DNA of 60,000 bases from Chrysomallon squamiferum. Its lineage: Eukaryota > Mollusca > Gastropoda > Neomphalida > Peltospiridae. Every line of letters begins with the position of its first letter. Within the stretch, counting starts at the first letter, position 1. The position numbers were made by a program, and so were the translations under genes. Of the stretch, positions 58,155 through 60,000 are shown piece by piece. The DNA is taken from the NCBI GenBank assembly GCA_012295275.1, contig CM022674.1:14209874-14269873 (forward strand). Reading direction: 5' to 3'. The notes under the pieces were generated by a model. It did not search any database. It worked only from the letters and a program-made list of their open reading frames with translations, and had not been told where the DNA came from.

Positions 58155-58490
58155 AGAAACATGCACGTACGTAGGTATGAATGTGTCTATGTATGGCTTT
58201 GTGTGTATATGTATTTGTTTGTTGTATATATATGTATATGTATATATGTATGTGTATATATATATATATGTATGTATGTGTGTGTGCATGTATGTATGTG
58301 TCTGTATGCATGTATGTATGTATATGTATGTATGTATATATGTGTGTATGTGTATATATGAGTATATATGTATGTGTTTGTGTATGAGTGTGTAGGGGTA
58401 TGTGTGTGTGTGGATATATATGTATACAGGAATGTATACGGGTATGTATATGGGTATGTATACGGTATGTATACGGGTATGTAAACATAT
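58155..58490. repeat. TATG/TATA-rich imperfect repeat
   Basis: TATG, TGTA and TATA units, ending in ATACGGGTATGT-type repeats at 58425-58485. Confidence 0.92.
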
Positions 58491-58619
58491 ATCCTCTACA
58501 TCTGCGGGTGAACGTTTGTAGTGTACATGAATGAATATTTCTACGTACAGAACTAACATTACGAGAGTAACGAAGTACGTTGCAGCTACGACGTCACTAC
58601 TAACACGACACGTCCTCCT

Positions 58620-58922
58620 CAACGTTCATCAACTTCATCATCATCAGAGACACAAAGAGAATGATGTATTTATCATATTATCATTTCAAATATCATCATC
58701 ATCATTACGGTAGAATCATTTAGAGATTGAGACGGCATTACTGCAACATCATCATCATTCTCTCATCATCTACATCCTAGTATGCTTTGAAATACAGCGT
58801 CATCATCAGCATCATCATCATAATTATTATCGCTATCTTCAACATCATCGTAATAATAAACATCATGGTCATAATCGTCATCATTCAAAATGTATTTTCA
58901 AATGTAATTCAGAGAGTGCCAG

Positions 58923-58953
<31 letters not shown>

Positions 58954-58955
58954 TA
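58620..58955. repeat. (ATC)n patches
   Basis: Several ATC runs (58630, 58692, 58747, 58800, 58926) with AT-rich spacers. Confidence 0.88.
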
Positions 58956-59168
58956 TAAATGTCTGCGTCATAATGATTATAATTGTAATTATATTATATT
59001 ACAATAATATCGCATTTTGAAACTCTTCAAGTAACTGATTACAACTGTTTGTATTAAAATTATAACAAAGCATTACGATACTGCAACATGTCACCAATAA
59101 GGTGACTGCATCATCATCATCATAACATCTGGATATTTTTATCTGGCTAGATATCCGTTTCTGTGTAA

Positions 59169-59947
<779 letters not shown>

Positions 59948-60000
59948 CTGCTCGCTCGCTCGCTCACTCACTCACTCGCTCACTCACTCACTCATCACTC
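59948..60000. repeat. (CTCG)n/(CTCA)n, cut by window end
   Basis: Tetranucleotide CTCG changing to CTCA, continuing to the edge of the window. Confidence 0.93.

Noticed and set aside
59948-60000. Telomere-like CTCG/CTCA repeat at the window end
   Set aside because: The unit is a tetranucleotide and does not resemble the animal telomere hexamer.

Overview
This window is AT-rich animal nuclear DNA. It holds no gene I can name. There is no long non-repetitive open frame, no bacterial-type gene layout and no complete autonomous transposon. Four decayed copies of a tRNA-derived SINE family that I recall as widespread in molluscs (near 993, 10370, 36244 and 44673), and a trace of a second such family near 54970, make a mollusc the best guess. 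That call rests on recalled family sequence, not on a search.

The window is dominated by tandem repeats. Long dinucleotide tracts (GA/TC near 2.2, 8.9, 15.9, 16.3, 21.5, 24.6, 33.1 and 44.8 kb; CA/TG near 5.9, 22.3, 22.5, 27.1, 50.3 and 59.2 kb), tetranucleotides (TATG at 19.9 and 43.3 kb, GATA/GACA at 0.7, 14.1 and 40.0 kb) and trinucleotides (AAT, TAG, ATC) alternate with about twenty unrelated minisatellites. The larger minisatellites are: 3.0-5.7 kb (TG-rich), 7.5-8.4 kb (22/25 bp), 11.3-11.6 kb (50 bp), 11.6-13.1 kb (40 bp), 16.4-18.2 kb (GC-rich, 23/27 bp), 27.4-27.7 kb (25 bp), 29.0-29.3 kb (41 bp), 29.9-30.6 kb (23 bp), 40.6-41.0 kb (43/45 bp), 42.1-42.7 kb (22 bp), 46.9-48.4 kb (about 30 bp) and 51.5-53.0 kb (36 bp). 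Almost every long reading frame in the window is a translation of one of these arrays.

Mobile DNA is small and non-autonomous: a 338 bp pogo/Tigger-type MITE with near-perfect 23 bp inverted ends and TA duplications (14458-14795), the decayed SINEs and tRNA-like heads, and an unnamed repeat of about 137 bp present twice in opposite orientation (24057-24197 and 27239-27375). The second copy appears to sit inside the 25 bp minisatellite, flanked by a 5 bp direct repeat.

Between the arrays lie complex stretches. A few contain splice-site-flanked open frames that could be exons (best: 22206-22309 on + and 25013-25173 on -, the latter with a poly(A) signal). Others contain clustered regulatory-like motifs: CTCF-like sites at 9909, 19736 and 50896, an RFX X-box pair at 35689-35778, and an X-box-like palindrome with CRE-like sites at 21091-21126. 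All gene and regulatory calls are tentative. Several array edges look scrambled or blended, so assembly error there must be excluded before any biology is read into them. I saw no convincing new biological system; the main interest is the repeat dynamics.
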